Below, one piece after another: positions 27,202 through 35,099 of a stretch of DNA of 64,000 bases; the stretch's first letter is position 1; each line of letters opens with the position of its first letter. The stretch is from Mycolicibacterium neoaurum VKM Ac-1815D (lineage in GTDB: Bacteria; Actinomycetota; Actinomycetes; Mycobacteriales; Mycobacteriaceae): NCBI RefSeq assembly GCF_000317305.3, contig NC_023036.2:682001-746000 (forward strand), in the 5' to 3' direction. The notes below the pieces were generated by a model that saw nothing but the letters and a program-made list of their open reading frames with translations, did not search any database and had not been told where the DNA came from. The position numbers were made by a program, and so were the translations under genes.

Positions 27202-28907
27202 TGCTGACCCGACTCGTTCGTTGGCAACTGAGTGTCTTCGCTGTCGTCACCGTCATTGCAATGGGTTCGGTGGCGATCTTCTACCTACGTGTCCCGGAAG
27301 CACTGGGCATCGGACGTTACAGCGTGACCGCCAACTTCGGGGCCAGCGGTGGGCTCTATCCGAACGCCAACGTGACCTATCGCGGATCCACGATCGGCAA
27401 GGTCACCGCCGTGACATTGACCGACGAACTGAGTGTCGACGTTCACATGCGCCTCGACTCGGATACGCCCATCCCCGCCGACGTCACCGCGGCGGCGAAG
27501 AGTGTCTCGGCGATCGGTGAGCAGTACGTCGACCTCATCCCGCACGCGGATGGCGATCCGCAACGGATGCTGCGAGACGGTGCCGTCATCGACCGAGCCC
27601 ATACCGCGCTGAGCGGCGATGTCGCCGGCCTTCTGCGGGAAGCCCAAGGCCTGGTCAATTCCCTGGACCACAGCAAACTCCGGGACGTGCTCGACGAGAC
27701 CGCAGCCGCCTTCGGTGGTACCGGTCCAGAAGTGGCCCGGCTGATCAACTCCGGCAAAGACCTTCTCGACGAACTGAACTCGTCCAGCCAGGACACCACC
27801 GCGTTGATCGATCGGCTAGGTCCCTTTCTGGAGGCGCAACTGCGCAGCGGCACGGACATCACATCGCTCGCAGATGGATTGGCGCGGTTCACCAACCATC
27901 TCCGCAACGCCGACCCACAGCTGCGGACACTGCTCGACACGGCGCCTGCCGCCGCTGACGCGGCGACGCAGGCATTCGAGGGCATCCGCCCCTCCTTTCC
28001 CATGCTGGCCGCAAATTTGGCCAACTTCGGCCGCATAGGCGTGATCTATCGCAAGTCGCTGGAACAGACCCTGGTCGTACTGCCGGCGGTGACGGCGGTC
28101 CTGATCAGCGCCGCCGAGCAGATGCCGGCCGACGAGGGTGCCAAGGTCGACTTCAAACTGGGGCTGGGCGATCCGCCGCCGTGCAACGTCGGCTTCATCC
28201 CGCCACCGGAAATCAGGTCCCCAGGGGACCAGACCCTGCGAGACCTGCCGAACGACATGTATTGCAAGGTGCCGCACAACTCAGCGTCGGTCGTCCGGGG
28301 AGCGCGCAATTACCCGTGCCAGGAATTTCCGGGAAAGCGGGCGCCTACGGTCGCCCTGTGCCGGGACCCGATCGGATACGTCCCGATCGGGAACCAAGCA
28401 TGGCGGGGACCCGCGGTTCCCGAAGCCACGCCGATCACAGACCCTCGAAACATACTGCCCTATAACAAATATCCCTATATCCCGCCGGGCGCAGACTACG
28501 ATCCCGGTGCGCCTGTGACCCAACTGCCCGACGGTGTCGAACCGGGGCCGGGGCCTGCCCCGTTCGCGCCTTTCCCGCTGCCGGTACCCCCTGTCACACC
28601 AGGTCCGCAACCACCGCCGCTGCCCTACAGCCCTCCGGCTGACCAGCAGGTGCCCCCCTACGGGCAACGGCCGCCCCCGTCGGGCGTACCAGATATCACA
28701 CCGCCACCGGCGGCGCTGCCCGCCGAAGCGGGAACCGACACCTCGGCACGAGACGCCTTCGCCGGACTGGACGTGACGACCTACGACTCCGGGAACGGTC
28801 TCTTCCAGGACCGCAATGGCGGTGTGGGGATGTTCGCTGCGGCAGATGCCAGCATGCGGCCCGCAGAGAACTGGCTCGACCTCATGCTCGCACCGCGCGC
28901 TTTCTGA
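27201..28907 (+). CDS. mceF: MceF-type subunit with proline-rich C-terminus
   Basis: 568 residues, one-base overlap with mceE (TGATG). Anchor LVRWQLSVFAVVTVIAMGSVAIFYL, MCE domain YSVTANFGASGGLYPNANVTYRGSTIGKVTAVTLTDELSVDVHMRL, SAIGEQYVDLIP, and the typical cysteine-bearing segment around PPPCNVGFIPPPEIRS and MYCKVPHNSASVVRGARNYPC. Residues about 435-520 are strongly proline-rich. It closes the operon; no mce-associated (mas) genes follow. Confidence 0.9.
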   Translation: MLTRLVRWQLSVFAVVTVIAMGSVAIFYLRVPEALGIGRYSVTANFGASGGLYPNANVTYRGSTIGKVTAVTLTDELSVDVHMRLDSDTPIPADVTAAAKSVSAIGEQYVDLIPHADGDPQRMLRDGAVIDRAHTALSGDVAGLLREAQGLVNSLDHSKLRDVLDETAAAFGGTGPEVARLINSGKDLLDELNSSSQDTTALIDRLGPFLEAQLRSGTDITSLADGLARFTNHLRNADPQLRTLLDTAPAAADAATQAFEGIRPSFPMLAANLANFGRIGVIYRKSLEQTLVVLPAVTAVLISAAEQMPADEGAKVDFKLGLGDPPPCNVGFIPPPEIRSPGDQTLRDLPNDMYCKVPHNSASVVRGARNYPCQEFPGKRAPTVALCRDPIGYVPIGNQAWRGPAVPEATPITDPRNILPYNKYPYIPPGADYDPGAPVTQLPDGVEPGPGPAPFAPFPLPVPPVTPGPQPPPLPYSPPADQQVPPYGQRPPPSGVPDITPPPAALPAEAGTDTSARDAFAGLDVTTYDSGNGLFQDRNGGVGMFAAADASMRPAENWLDLMLAPRAF

Positions 28908-29089
28908 CGAGTCCAGTGTGGGCGTCCGCAGTCGACCGATACGACTGACACCTAGGATCTAGCTCATGCGGCACCCGAGACGACATCGACGCGGCGGCGC
29001 TGCCTGGTCTGTGGTCGGCAACGAACCGGCGCTGCCTGCCGGTGGGTCGTCTACGCCGCAGCAGCTCACAGCGTAGGAAAGCGACGTTG

Positions 29090-29761
29090 ATGCCCAAGAA
29101 GGTCACCGGCGGCACCGCGCCACGACGCACCCGTCACCGTAGCCAGGAACGTGCCGATCGAACGCGTGAACTCGTCATCGAAGAGACAATCCGATGTATC
29201 CGAGAGGAAGGGTTCGCCGCAGCCAGCACTCGGCACATCATCGAGCGGATGGGTTTGAGCACCGGTGTCATCCAGTACCACTTCGGTGACCGTGACGGGC
29301 TCCTCACCGCCGTCGTCGACCACGCCATCACCTCCCTGGTGACCGCCGTGAACGAGCTTGCCGACGAGGTGGACGGCATCACTGATACCGAAGCCCGGAT
29401 GACGGCGCTCGCCGATGCAGCGTGGCGAACCTTCCTCAATCCCGCCAGCATGACCGCCATGGAGATCCTGATCGCCACCCGGTCGCTGCGGTCGACTCTC
29501 GGTGTCGAGCAGCTCGCGAAACTGCAGCCAGGACTGCAGAGGATCGCCGGTCTCATCGGCGCGCCGTCGTCCTACACCGATGCCATCGCCGATCTGCTGT
29601 GGGCCGCGCCGGTCGGGTTGATGGTCGGTCAGATGATCACCGACGTGCCGTTGCCGACCGAGCCGCAACGGCAAGCGATGGCAAAACTGATGACCGATCA
29701 CCTCGCCGTCAGTTCGCGCGAGGCCGCGGCACGACCGCGCAAGAAGGCGCCCCGCGGCTGA
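29090..29761 (+). CDS. TetR-family regulator downstream of the mce operon
   Basis: 223 residues from ATG 29090 with AGGAAAG upstream. Helix-turn-helix: RTRELVIEETIRCIREEGFAAASTRHIIERMGLSTGVIQYHFGDRDGLLTAVVDHA. The tail is basic (RPRKKAPRG). It is 182 bases after mceF, and 28908-29089 contains no gene. It is a plausible regulator of the mce operon and of the palindrome at 21269, but that link is only positional. Confidence 0.83.
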   Translation: MPKKVTGGTAPRRTRHRSQERADRTRELVIEETIRCIREEGFAAASTRHIIERMGLSTGVIQYHFGDRDGLLTAVVDHAITSLVTAVNELADEVDGITDTEARMTALADAAWRTFLNPASMTAMEILIATRSLRSTLGVEQLAKLQPGLQRIAGLIGAPSSYTDAIADLLWAAPVGLMVGQMITDVPLPTEPQRQAMAKLMTDHLAVSSREAAARPRKKAPRG

Positions 29762-29918
29762 GCGGTCCAGATGGGCAGGGGGGCGCCGGGGTCATGACCT
29801 GATCGCGCGTCGCGGGTGCAACCGCAATCCTCGCGTTCGGGGTGACGACGCGAAACTCAAACCTCTGGCGCCGGTTTTCACCACGTTTCGGCCTCCGCTC
29901 TTCGGGTAAGCGGCCCGT

Positions 29919-30976
29919 ATGTCGAGTAATCGTGCTGCGATACTCCTGATCGCCGACCCGGGAGCCCCGGCAGCCATCGCTGAGCGGGTATCCGGCTCGC
30001 TTCCGGAGGTGCTGCCCGACGCACCTTCGGGTTGCGGTAGATGGCAGGTCTCGGTGCGCCGACAGGCTATTTCGGTAGACGAGGACACCGCAATGGCAGA
30101 CATCATCAAAGCTGTGGCACCGGATGACGAGGCAGAAGACATAGTTGTCTATGTCACCGATCTACCGCGGCGGCAGGGTACGACGCCGGTGGTGGCTGAC
30201 ATCAGTACGCGCGATCGGTTTGCCGTGATCTCGGTGCCGGCATTGGGGGCGGTATCGATCGAACACCGGCTCAAAGCCGTCGTGCAATCGGTTTACTCCG
30301 AGATGACACACTCGGCGAAAGATCGAGAGGCACCCGTGCCGAGGGCAACTCGGATAGTGGACGGTGACGTCGTTCACTATGTTTCGTCGTCCGGGTTGCA
30401 ACGCGTGCGATTACTCGCGGGCATGGTCTACGCGAATCGCCCATGGCGGCTGGTCACCGGGATGTCGAAGGTCATGATGGCAGCATTTGCCACCGGTGCC
30501 GTGAGTCTCGCCTATCCGACGATGTGGCAACTGTCGAGCACCATGGGGCCGTGGCGACTCAGTGCCGCAACAATTTGACCAGTGTTGCCATGGTCAGTTG
30601 GCTCATCGTCGAACACGGCTTGTGGGAGCGGCCAAAGGGGTCGGTGGCACGGGATCGTGCGGTGTTGTACAACGCTTCAACTGTCATCACCCTCGCCGTC
30701 GGTGTTGTCGTCTTCCATGCTGCGCTGTTCCTGCTTCTTCTGTTGACGGCGTGGTGGACATTGCCTCCGCAATTGGTCGCCCAGAGCATCGGTGGACCCG
30801 TCGGTCTGCCAGCGCTGCTGTTGATGGCGTGGTTGGTGGCTGCGGTCGCCACTCTGGGCGGGGCATTGGGGTCTGGAATGGAAGACGATGATGCCGTGAA
30901 GGCCGCGGCGTACGGTGCCCGCCAGCGCAAGAGATTCGAGGATCAGCGCGGAAAGGTCAGTCCGCACTCCGGATGA
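29919..30976 (+). pseudogene. Two-part membrane protein gene split by a one-base frameshift
   Basis: The first part (29919-30578, 219 residues) ends in the middle of a hydrophobic stretch (FATGAVSLAYPTMWQLSSTMGPWRLSAATI), and the continuation TSVAMVSWLIVEHGLWERPKGSVARDRAVLYNASTVITLAVGVVVFHAALFLLLLL lies in another frame to 30976. One extra T in the TTT run at 30574-30576 would join them as ...SAATILTSVAMVSW... and give one protein of about 352 residues: soluble N-terminal half, four membrane segments, charged C-terminus. Either a genuine lesion or a sequencing error. No function recognised; it looks like a conserved mycobacterial membrane protein. Confidence 0.7.
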
Positions 30977-31034
30977 GCTGAGTCATCCATATTTCCGATG
31001 ACGCCATGGTGGCTGATCTACCGGGCGACGTTTC

Positions 31035-31649
31035 CTATATCTCCGCCCCACCCAACGGGCAATCCACGATGGCCCGTTGGACGATCTCGCGCAGCGTCCC
31101 GGCGCTGGGTATGTCCAGCCAGTACTGGACCGCGGTATGGATGGCGGCGATGACGGTCGCGGCGGCCAGTCGTGGAGCCAGGTCGACGTCCGGGTCGGTG
31201 CCGGTCCGTTCGGCGATCTCGTCGGCGAGGACCCGCTCGACCTCGATATCGGACTTGCGTTCCTCGGCGAACAACGACGGTTCGGATCGGATGAGGCGAG
31301 CCCGGGCCATCCAGGCGCGGTCGGGTTCGTCGGAGAACAGCGCAGCCGCGGCTGCGCGCAGCGCCTGGGGAAGTGGTTCGTCGGCAGGGCGGGCACGCAA
31401 TGCCGCGCGGAAGACGTCGGCGCGGATCGCTGCGACGCCGACGATCGCCGCTTCCTTGCTGGGGTAGTAGTTGTTGAACGTCCGCGGTGATACTCCGGCC
31501 GCGGACGCGATTTCTTCGATGCGAACTCCTGCGACGCCGTGCTCGACCGCGAGGTCGAGCGCCACCGCGCTGAGAAGGGCGCGCAGCTCGCGCTTCTTGC
31601 GCTCGCGCAGGCCCTGTCCTGGTGCAGGGGAGGCCGAATCTGAACCCAC
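31035..31649 (-). CDS. TetR-family regulator
   Basis: 204 residues from GTG 31649. GLRERKKRELRALLSAVALDLAVEHGVAGVRIEEIASAAGVSPRTFNNYYPSKEAAIVG is a clear helix-turn-helix (RTFNNYF type). The C-terminal domain resembles the TetR_C_17-like group (AMARARLIRSEPSL type). It lies 17 bases downstream of the FAD monooxygenase gene on the same strand, so the two are probably co-transcribed from the promoter that carries palindromes at 32870-32900. Confidence 0.83.
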   Translation of the reverse strand: MGSDSASPAPGQGLRERKKRELRALLSAVALDLAVEHGVAGVRIEEIASAAGVSPRTFNNYYPSKEAAIVGVAAIRADVFRAALRARPADEPLPQALRAAAAALFSDEPDRAWMARARLIRSEPSLFAEERKSDIEVERVLADEIAERTGTDPDVDLAPRLAAATVIAAIHTAVQYWLDIPSAGTLREIVQRAIVDCPLGGAEI

Positions 31650-31666
31650 AGCTCGTGTCCCCCTCG

Positions 31667-32848
31667 TCAACTGATCGGTCGAGAACAGTAGTCGGGCAAG
31701 CTGCTCGGGTCGTGTGACGATCGTCGTCCCAGTATCCGAGGTATCGGACTGGACAGCATGATGTTTCGGGCAGCGATGCCGGATCGGGTCCGGGGAACCG
31801 TGATGTAGGTGAACAGGTGGCTCTGCTTGGCTGCCACCAGCGGGCGGTGGGCGGCCTCGTACCGGAGGAAGGCGTCCAGCGGTGAATCGCTGCGGCTCAG
31901 CTCGCCCGCGAGACGATAGGCTCCGGTGAGCGCCAGCAGTGCGCCGGCCCCCGACGCCGGTGATGCGCAATAGGCGGCATCGCCGACCAGCGCGATACGT
32001 CCGGTCGACCATGACGGCATCGAAATCTGGTCCAGTGCATCGAAGTAGAAGTCGTCGGCGGCTTCGGCGGCATCGAGAAGTGCCGGAACGTGCCATCCCG
32101 ATTCGGCGAAGGCATCGCGGACCAGGTGGCGCTGAGCGGTGATATCGCGATAGTCATAGCTCAACGGAGTGGGGCTGTGGAAGGTGAAGGTCATCAATCC
32201 GTGTCCGGATCTATCGCAGTAGAGAGCCACCGATTTGCCGGGCTCGTTGTAGAACGTCGTCCAAAAGGGCTCGCCCACAGTGGAATCGACGCTCGCCACT
32301 GCATAGTAATGCTGCTTGAAAACGCGGAAGTCGTCCTCGGAACCGAACGCTGCGCGCCGGATTTTGGAGTGGATCCCGTCGGCGCCGATCACCGCGTCGA
32401 AATGCCGTCCAGGTGTGCGGGCGAACGTGACGTCCACTCCGGCGTCGTCCTGGTTCAACTTGGTGACGGTATCGCCGAAGATGTATTCGACGTCGGATTC
32501 GGTTGCGGCGTAGAGCAAGTGCGCGAGATCGCCGCGGGTGATCTCGATATCTTCGGAGCCGACCATGTTCTGGACTTCGGAGGTCGGGAAGCGGACGCGT
32601 TGCCGGTCGGATCGATCGACGAAGCGCATTCCGCGGTTCACCATGGCGCGATCCCTCACGTCGGCGGTGAGGCCCATGCGATCGATCACGGTCAGCGCCT
32701 CGGAGCGAATGTCGACTCCGTTACCGCCGCGCCGGAGTTCGGGTGACTGCTCGACGATGGTGACCTCGAAACCGGCACGGGTCAGCCAGAAGGCGGTCGC
32801 GGGACCGGCAATGCTGGCGCCGGCGATCAGGATGCGCGGTGTTGTCAT
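31667..32848 (-). CDS. FAD-dependent monooxygenase (UbiH/TetX-like group)
   Basis: 393 residues from ATG 32848; the open frame upstream is an overlap with lysE. RILIAGASIAGPATAFWLTRAGFEVTIVEQ is the FAD motif, AVIGADGIHSKIRRAAFG the DG motif and GRIALVGDAAYCASPASGAGALLALTGAYRLAGEL the GD motif. Enzymes with the GASIAGPA variant hydroxylate aromatic or tetracycline-like compounds. With the co-transcribed TetR gene and the adjacent LysE exporter it looks like a small detoxification unit. Confidence 0.85.
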   Translation of the reverse strand: MTTPRILIAGASIAGPATAFWLTRAGFEVTIVEQSPELRRGGNGVDIRSEALTVIDRMGLTADVRDRAMVNRGMRFVDRSDRQRVRFPTSEVQNMVGSEDIEITRGDLAHLLYAATESDVEYIFGDTVTKLNQDDAGVDVTFARTPGRHFDAVIGADGIHSKIRRAAFGSEDDFRVFKQHYYAVASVDSTVGEPFWTTFYNEPGKSVALYCDRSGHGLMTFTFHSPTPLSYDYRDITAQRHLVRDAFAESGWHVPALLDAAEAADDFYFDALDQISMPSWSTGRIALVGDAAYCASPASGAGALLALTGAYRLAGELSRSDSPLDAFLRYEAAHRPLVAAKQSHLFTYITVPRTRSGIAARNIMLSSPIPRILGRRSSHDPSSLPDYCSRPIS

Positions 32849-32869
32849 GCCTCCATCCTGCCCAAAAGA

Positions 32870-32900
32870 TGCGCAACGCGCAAAGTTGCGTGGTACGCAA
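32870..32900. promoter_or_regulatory. Two adjacent palindromes upstream of the FAD monooxygenase gene
   Basis: TGCGC-AAC-GCGCA at 32870-32882 and TTGCGT-GGT-ACGCAA at 32886-32900, both perfect, centres 17 bp apart, both built on TTGCG/CGCAA halves. They lie 22-52 bp before the gene and are candidate sites for the co-transcribed TetR protein. Confidence 0.6.
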
Positions 32901-32916
32901 AAGTGGGACCTCTTCG

Positions 32917-33528
32917 TCAGGTGAGCACCTGCACCAGGATGAAGACACCGACGATGGCGATCGCCGCTCCGGATCCCACCCGGAGTCGGCGTTGCGTGCG
33001 TGGATTGGTGACGCGCGTGAAGATGCGTGCCGCGGCGATGGCCAGCACGGTGAGGTAGAGGAAGGCCACTGCCGCGTCGATGGCACCCAACGCCAGGATC
33101 GAGCCGACCGTGAGGTTCGGCGCGTACTGCGGAGCCAGTAGCAGAAAAAACAGTCCGACCTTGGGATTGAGTAGACACGAAACCAGTCCCTTGGTGAATC
33201 CGGCTGTCCCGGCGCGCGTCCGACCGCCGGGATGATCGAGCAGTTCGTCGGTGTCGAACACCTCGCGAATGCCGAGATAGATCAGGTAGGCCCCGCCGGC
33301 GAAGTGCAGGACATCGACCAGACCGGGGTGGGCCGCCAGCAAGCGGGCCAATCCCACCGCGACGGCGCAGGCCCACAGCAACGAGCCCATCGCCGAGCCG
33401 GCCGCGACGAAGATGCCCTCGCGTGGCCGATTCAGGGCGAGCCGGAGCACCAGCAGGGAGTCCGGACCCGGTGAGATGGACAGCAATAGGCACAGCCCCG
33501 CGAAACTCAGCGCGGTCTCGATCGTCAC
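32917..33528 (-). CDS. LysE/RhtB-family amino-acid or metabolite exporter
   Basis: 203 residues, six predicted membrane segments. The N-terminal signature is LCLLLSISPGPDSLLVLRLALNRPREG and the middle GLVSCLLNPKVGLFFLLLAPQY, both typical of RhtB/LysE exporters of amino acids and homoserine lactones. The GTG start at 33528 has no Shine-Dalgarno but lies three bases after the stop of a 36-codon ORF that has one, so translation may be coupled. Substrate unknown. Confidence 0.87.
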   Translation of the reverse strand: MTIETALSFAGLCLLLSISPGPDSLLVLRLALNRPREGIFVAAGSAMGSLLWACAVAVGLARLLAAHPGLVDVLHFAGGAYLIYLGIREVFDTDELLDHPGGRTRAGTAGFTKGLVSCLLNPKVGLFFLLLAPQYAPNLTVGSILALGAIDAAVAFLYLTVLAIAAARIFTRVTNPRTQRRLRVGSGAAIAIVGVFILVQVLT

Positions 33529-33531
33529 GGG

Positions 33532-33642
33532 TCAGCTACCCGGTGCCACACCCGGTGCTTTCATGTGGACGCGGACAACTCGTCGGATCGCCACTTCGCC
33601 GCACTCGGTGTGCTGGGGCGCGACGTCGACGATGCCACTCAT
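33532..33642 (-). CDS. Possible 36-residue protein translated ahead of the LysE exporter
   Basis: ATG 33642 has a good ribosome-binding site (GGAGAGG, five bases upstream). The product begins MSGIVDVAPQHTECGE and is basic in its middle (IRRVVRVHMK). It ends three bases before the exporter start. No family recognised. The ribosome-binding site and spacing are the evidence; it may be only a leader ORF. Confidence 0.4.
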   Translation of the reverse strand: MSGIVDVAPQHTECGEVAIRRVVRVHMKAPGVAPGS

Positions 33643-33765
33643 GGTTGCCTCTCCATCGGAGTTCTCCGTGGCCATAAGGGGTATCACGCTGCTGCGCGGC
33701 GGCGCACCCGATTTTCCGCTCGCCGGCACGGTGGTGGCCATCAACCTCATCGGCGATGGACCCGC

Positions 33766-33811
33766 TTGACAGTTTGTCTGGCACCAGACAGACTTGTCTG
33801 GTGCCAGACAA
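33766..33811 (+). promoter_or_regulatory. Promoter and twin operators of the MarR gene
   Basis: TTGACA at 33766-33771 is a consensus -35; 17 bp on, CAGACT (33789-33794) keeps the A2/T6 of a -10. The start would fall at 33801, exactly a GTG. Two palindromes overlap this: TGTCTGG-CA-CCAGACA at 33775-33790 and TGTCTGG-TG-CCAGACA at 33795-33810 (extends to 18 bp). They are exactly 20 bp apart, two helical turns. Confidence 0.75.
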
Positions 33812-34259
33812 TGACAACGATGGGCACCGAGACACGATCGGTGCCTGGACCAAACGCTGTTACCTGGCCGCCCGCGAGGCCATGGAAGACTCGCTCCGGC
33901 CGCACGGCCTCGGGGCGACGCAGTGGTACGTGCTGTACTTCCTGGTCGAAGATGGACCCATTCGACAGCGCGAGCTCCAGGACCGCCTTCAGGTCGAACG
34001 GGCCACCCTGAGTTCGGTGGTGGGCGCGCTGGTTCGCAAGGAACTGATCGAGCAGGTCCCTGCCGACGATGACATGCGGCAGAAGCTCTTGCGGATCACC
34101 CCGGCAGGACGCGCGCTGTGGAGAGATCTCCCGGACCTGACGCAGATTCACGCGTTGGCGTTCGACGGAATCGACGCCGACGACCTGGAGGTGGCCGTCC
34201 GGGTGCTCAGAACGGCCACCGCACGTCTCGAGCAGTACCGGAAGGAGAGACACACATGA
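33801..34259 (+). CDS. MarR-family regulator, probably from a leaderless mRNA
   Basis: 152 residues from GTG 33801; an upstream in-frame ATG (33756) lies before the promoter and would put the operators inside the gene, so I reject it. Winged helix: GATQWYVLYFLVEDGPIRQRELQDRLQVERATLSSVVGALVRKELIEQVPADDDMRQKLLRITPAGRALW. Its TGA overlaps the ATG of the NAD-epimerase gene, so regulator and enzyme are co-made and presumably autorepressed by the twin palindromes. Confidence 0.85.
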   Translation: MPDNDNDGHRDTIGAWTKRCYLAAREAMEDSLRPHGLGATQWYVLYFLVEDGPIRQRELQDRLQVERATLSSVVGALVRKELIEQVPADDDMRQKLLRITPAGRALWRDLPDLTQIHALAFDGIDADDLEVAVRVLRTATARLEQYRKERHT

Positions 34260-35071
34260 AGATCGTGGTGACCGGTGCAACCGGGCTGGTGGGTTCCCGA
34301 TTGGTCCCCAGGCTGCTCGAGCAAGGTCTGGACTGTCATGCGTTGGTGCGGCGCCCCGGGTCCGCCCCCGCCGGTGTCACCGAGGTGATCGGCGACCTGT
34401 TCGACGGTGACACGCTCGCCCGGGCGCTTGAGCAGGCCGATGCCGTGATCCACCTGGCCGCGATGTTCCGTTCGACCGATGAGGACCTGATCTGGCGGAC
34501 GAACTTCGACGGCACTCGCAAGCTGGTCGAGGCCACCGGCAGAATCGCTCCCGAGGCCCGGTTCATCATGGCCAGTACGAGCCACGTGTACGGCACCGGT
34601 GGCGGGCGACCGGGCCGTGAAGATGACGCGGTCGCCGCCACCGCTGCCTATCCCGCCAGCAAGATCGCGGCCGAAAAGCTCTTACGTGCAGCCGGTTTGA
34701 CGTGGACGATCCTGCGTTACGGATTCGTCTACGGAGACGGCGACGGCCACCTGGAGGCGCTGCCCGCCCTGGTGGCCGGTCGCAATATGCACCCGGCCGC
34801 ACGGATGAGCATGGTCCACCACCGTGACATCGCCACCGTGACCGGGTTGGCCTTGACCGGAGCCCTGGACGGCCAGATCATCAACGTCGGCGACGAGGCC
34901 GCCATGTCCCTCTATGAACTGGTCCACCTGGCCGGAGGCGCCATGGATGCGACCGCGGGTCCGCTGCCGAACCCATGGCATCTGGTGATGGATGGATCGC
35001 GGGCGCGACGTCTCGGCTTCCGGCCGGCGGTGCGCACCGTTCACCAGGCCGTCGCTGACGGACTGCTGTGA
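34256..35071 (+). CDS. NAD(P)-dependent epimerase/dehydratase-like SDR
   Basis: 271 residues from ATG 34256 (ATGA overlap with marR). Extended SDR: VVTGATGLVGSRLVPRLL (nucleotide binding), VIHLAAMFRS, then SSTSHVYG-like ASTSHVYGTGG and the catalytic YPASKIAAEKLL (Tyr-x3-Lys). ILRYGFVYGDGDGHLEALP is the substrate-side loop. Reduces, epimerises or dehydrates a sugar nucleotide or other carbonyl; the MarR partner suggests response to a small aromatic or quinone-like signal. Confidence 0.85.
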   Translation: MKIVVTGATGLVGSRLVPRLLEQGLDCHALVRRPGSAPAGVTEVIGDLFDGDTLARALEQADAVIHLAAMFRSTDEDLIWRTNFDGTRKLVEATGRIAPEARFIMASTSHVYGTGGGRPGREDDAVAATAAYPASKIAAEKLLRAAGLTWTILRYGFVYGDGDGHLEALPALVAGRNMHPAARMSMVHHRDIATVTGLALTGALDGQIINVGDEAAMSLYELVHLAGGAMDATAGPLPNPWHLVMDGSRARRLGFRPAVRTVHQAVADGLL

Positions 35072-35099
35072 CCCGTGCCGGCCGGAAGCCGCGAACACG

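Noticed and set aside
33756..33800. In-frame ATG 33756 as the MarR start
   Set aside because: It lies upstream of the TTGACA promoter; the predicted transcript starts at GTG 33801.
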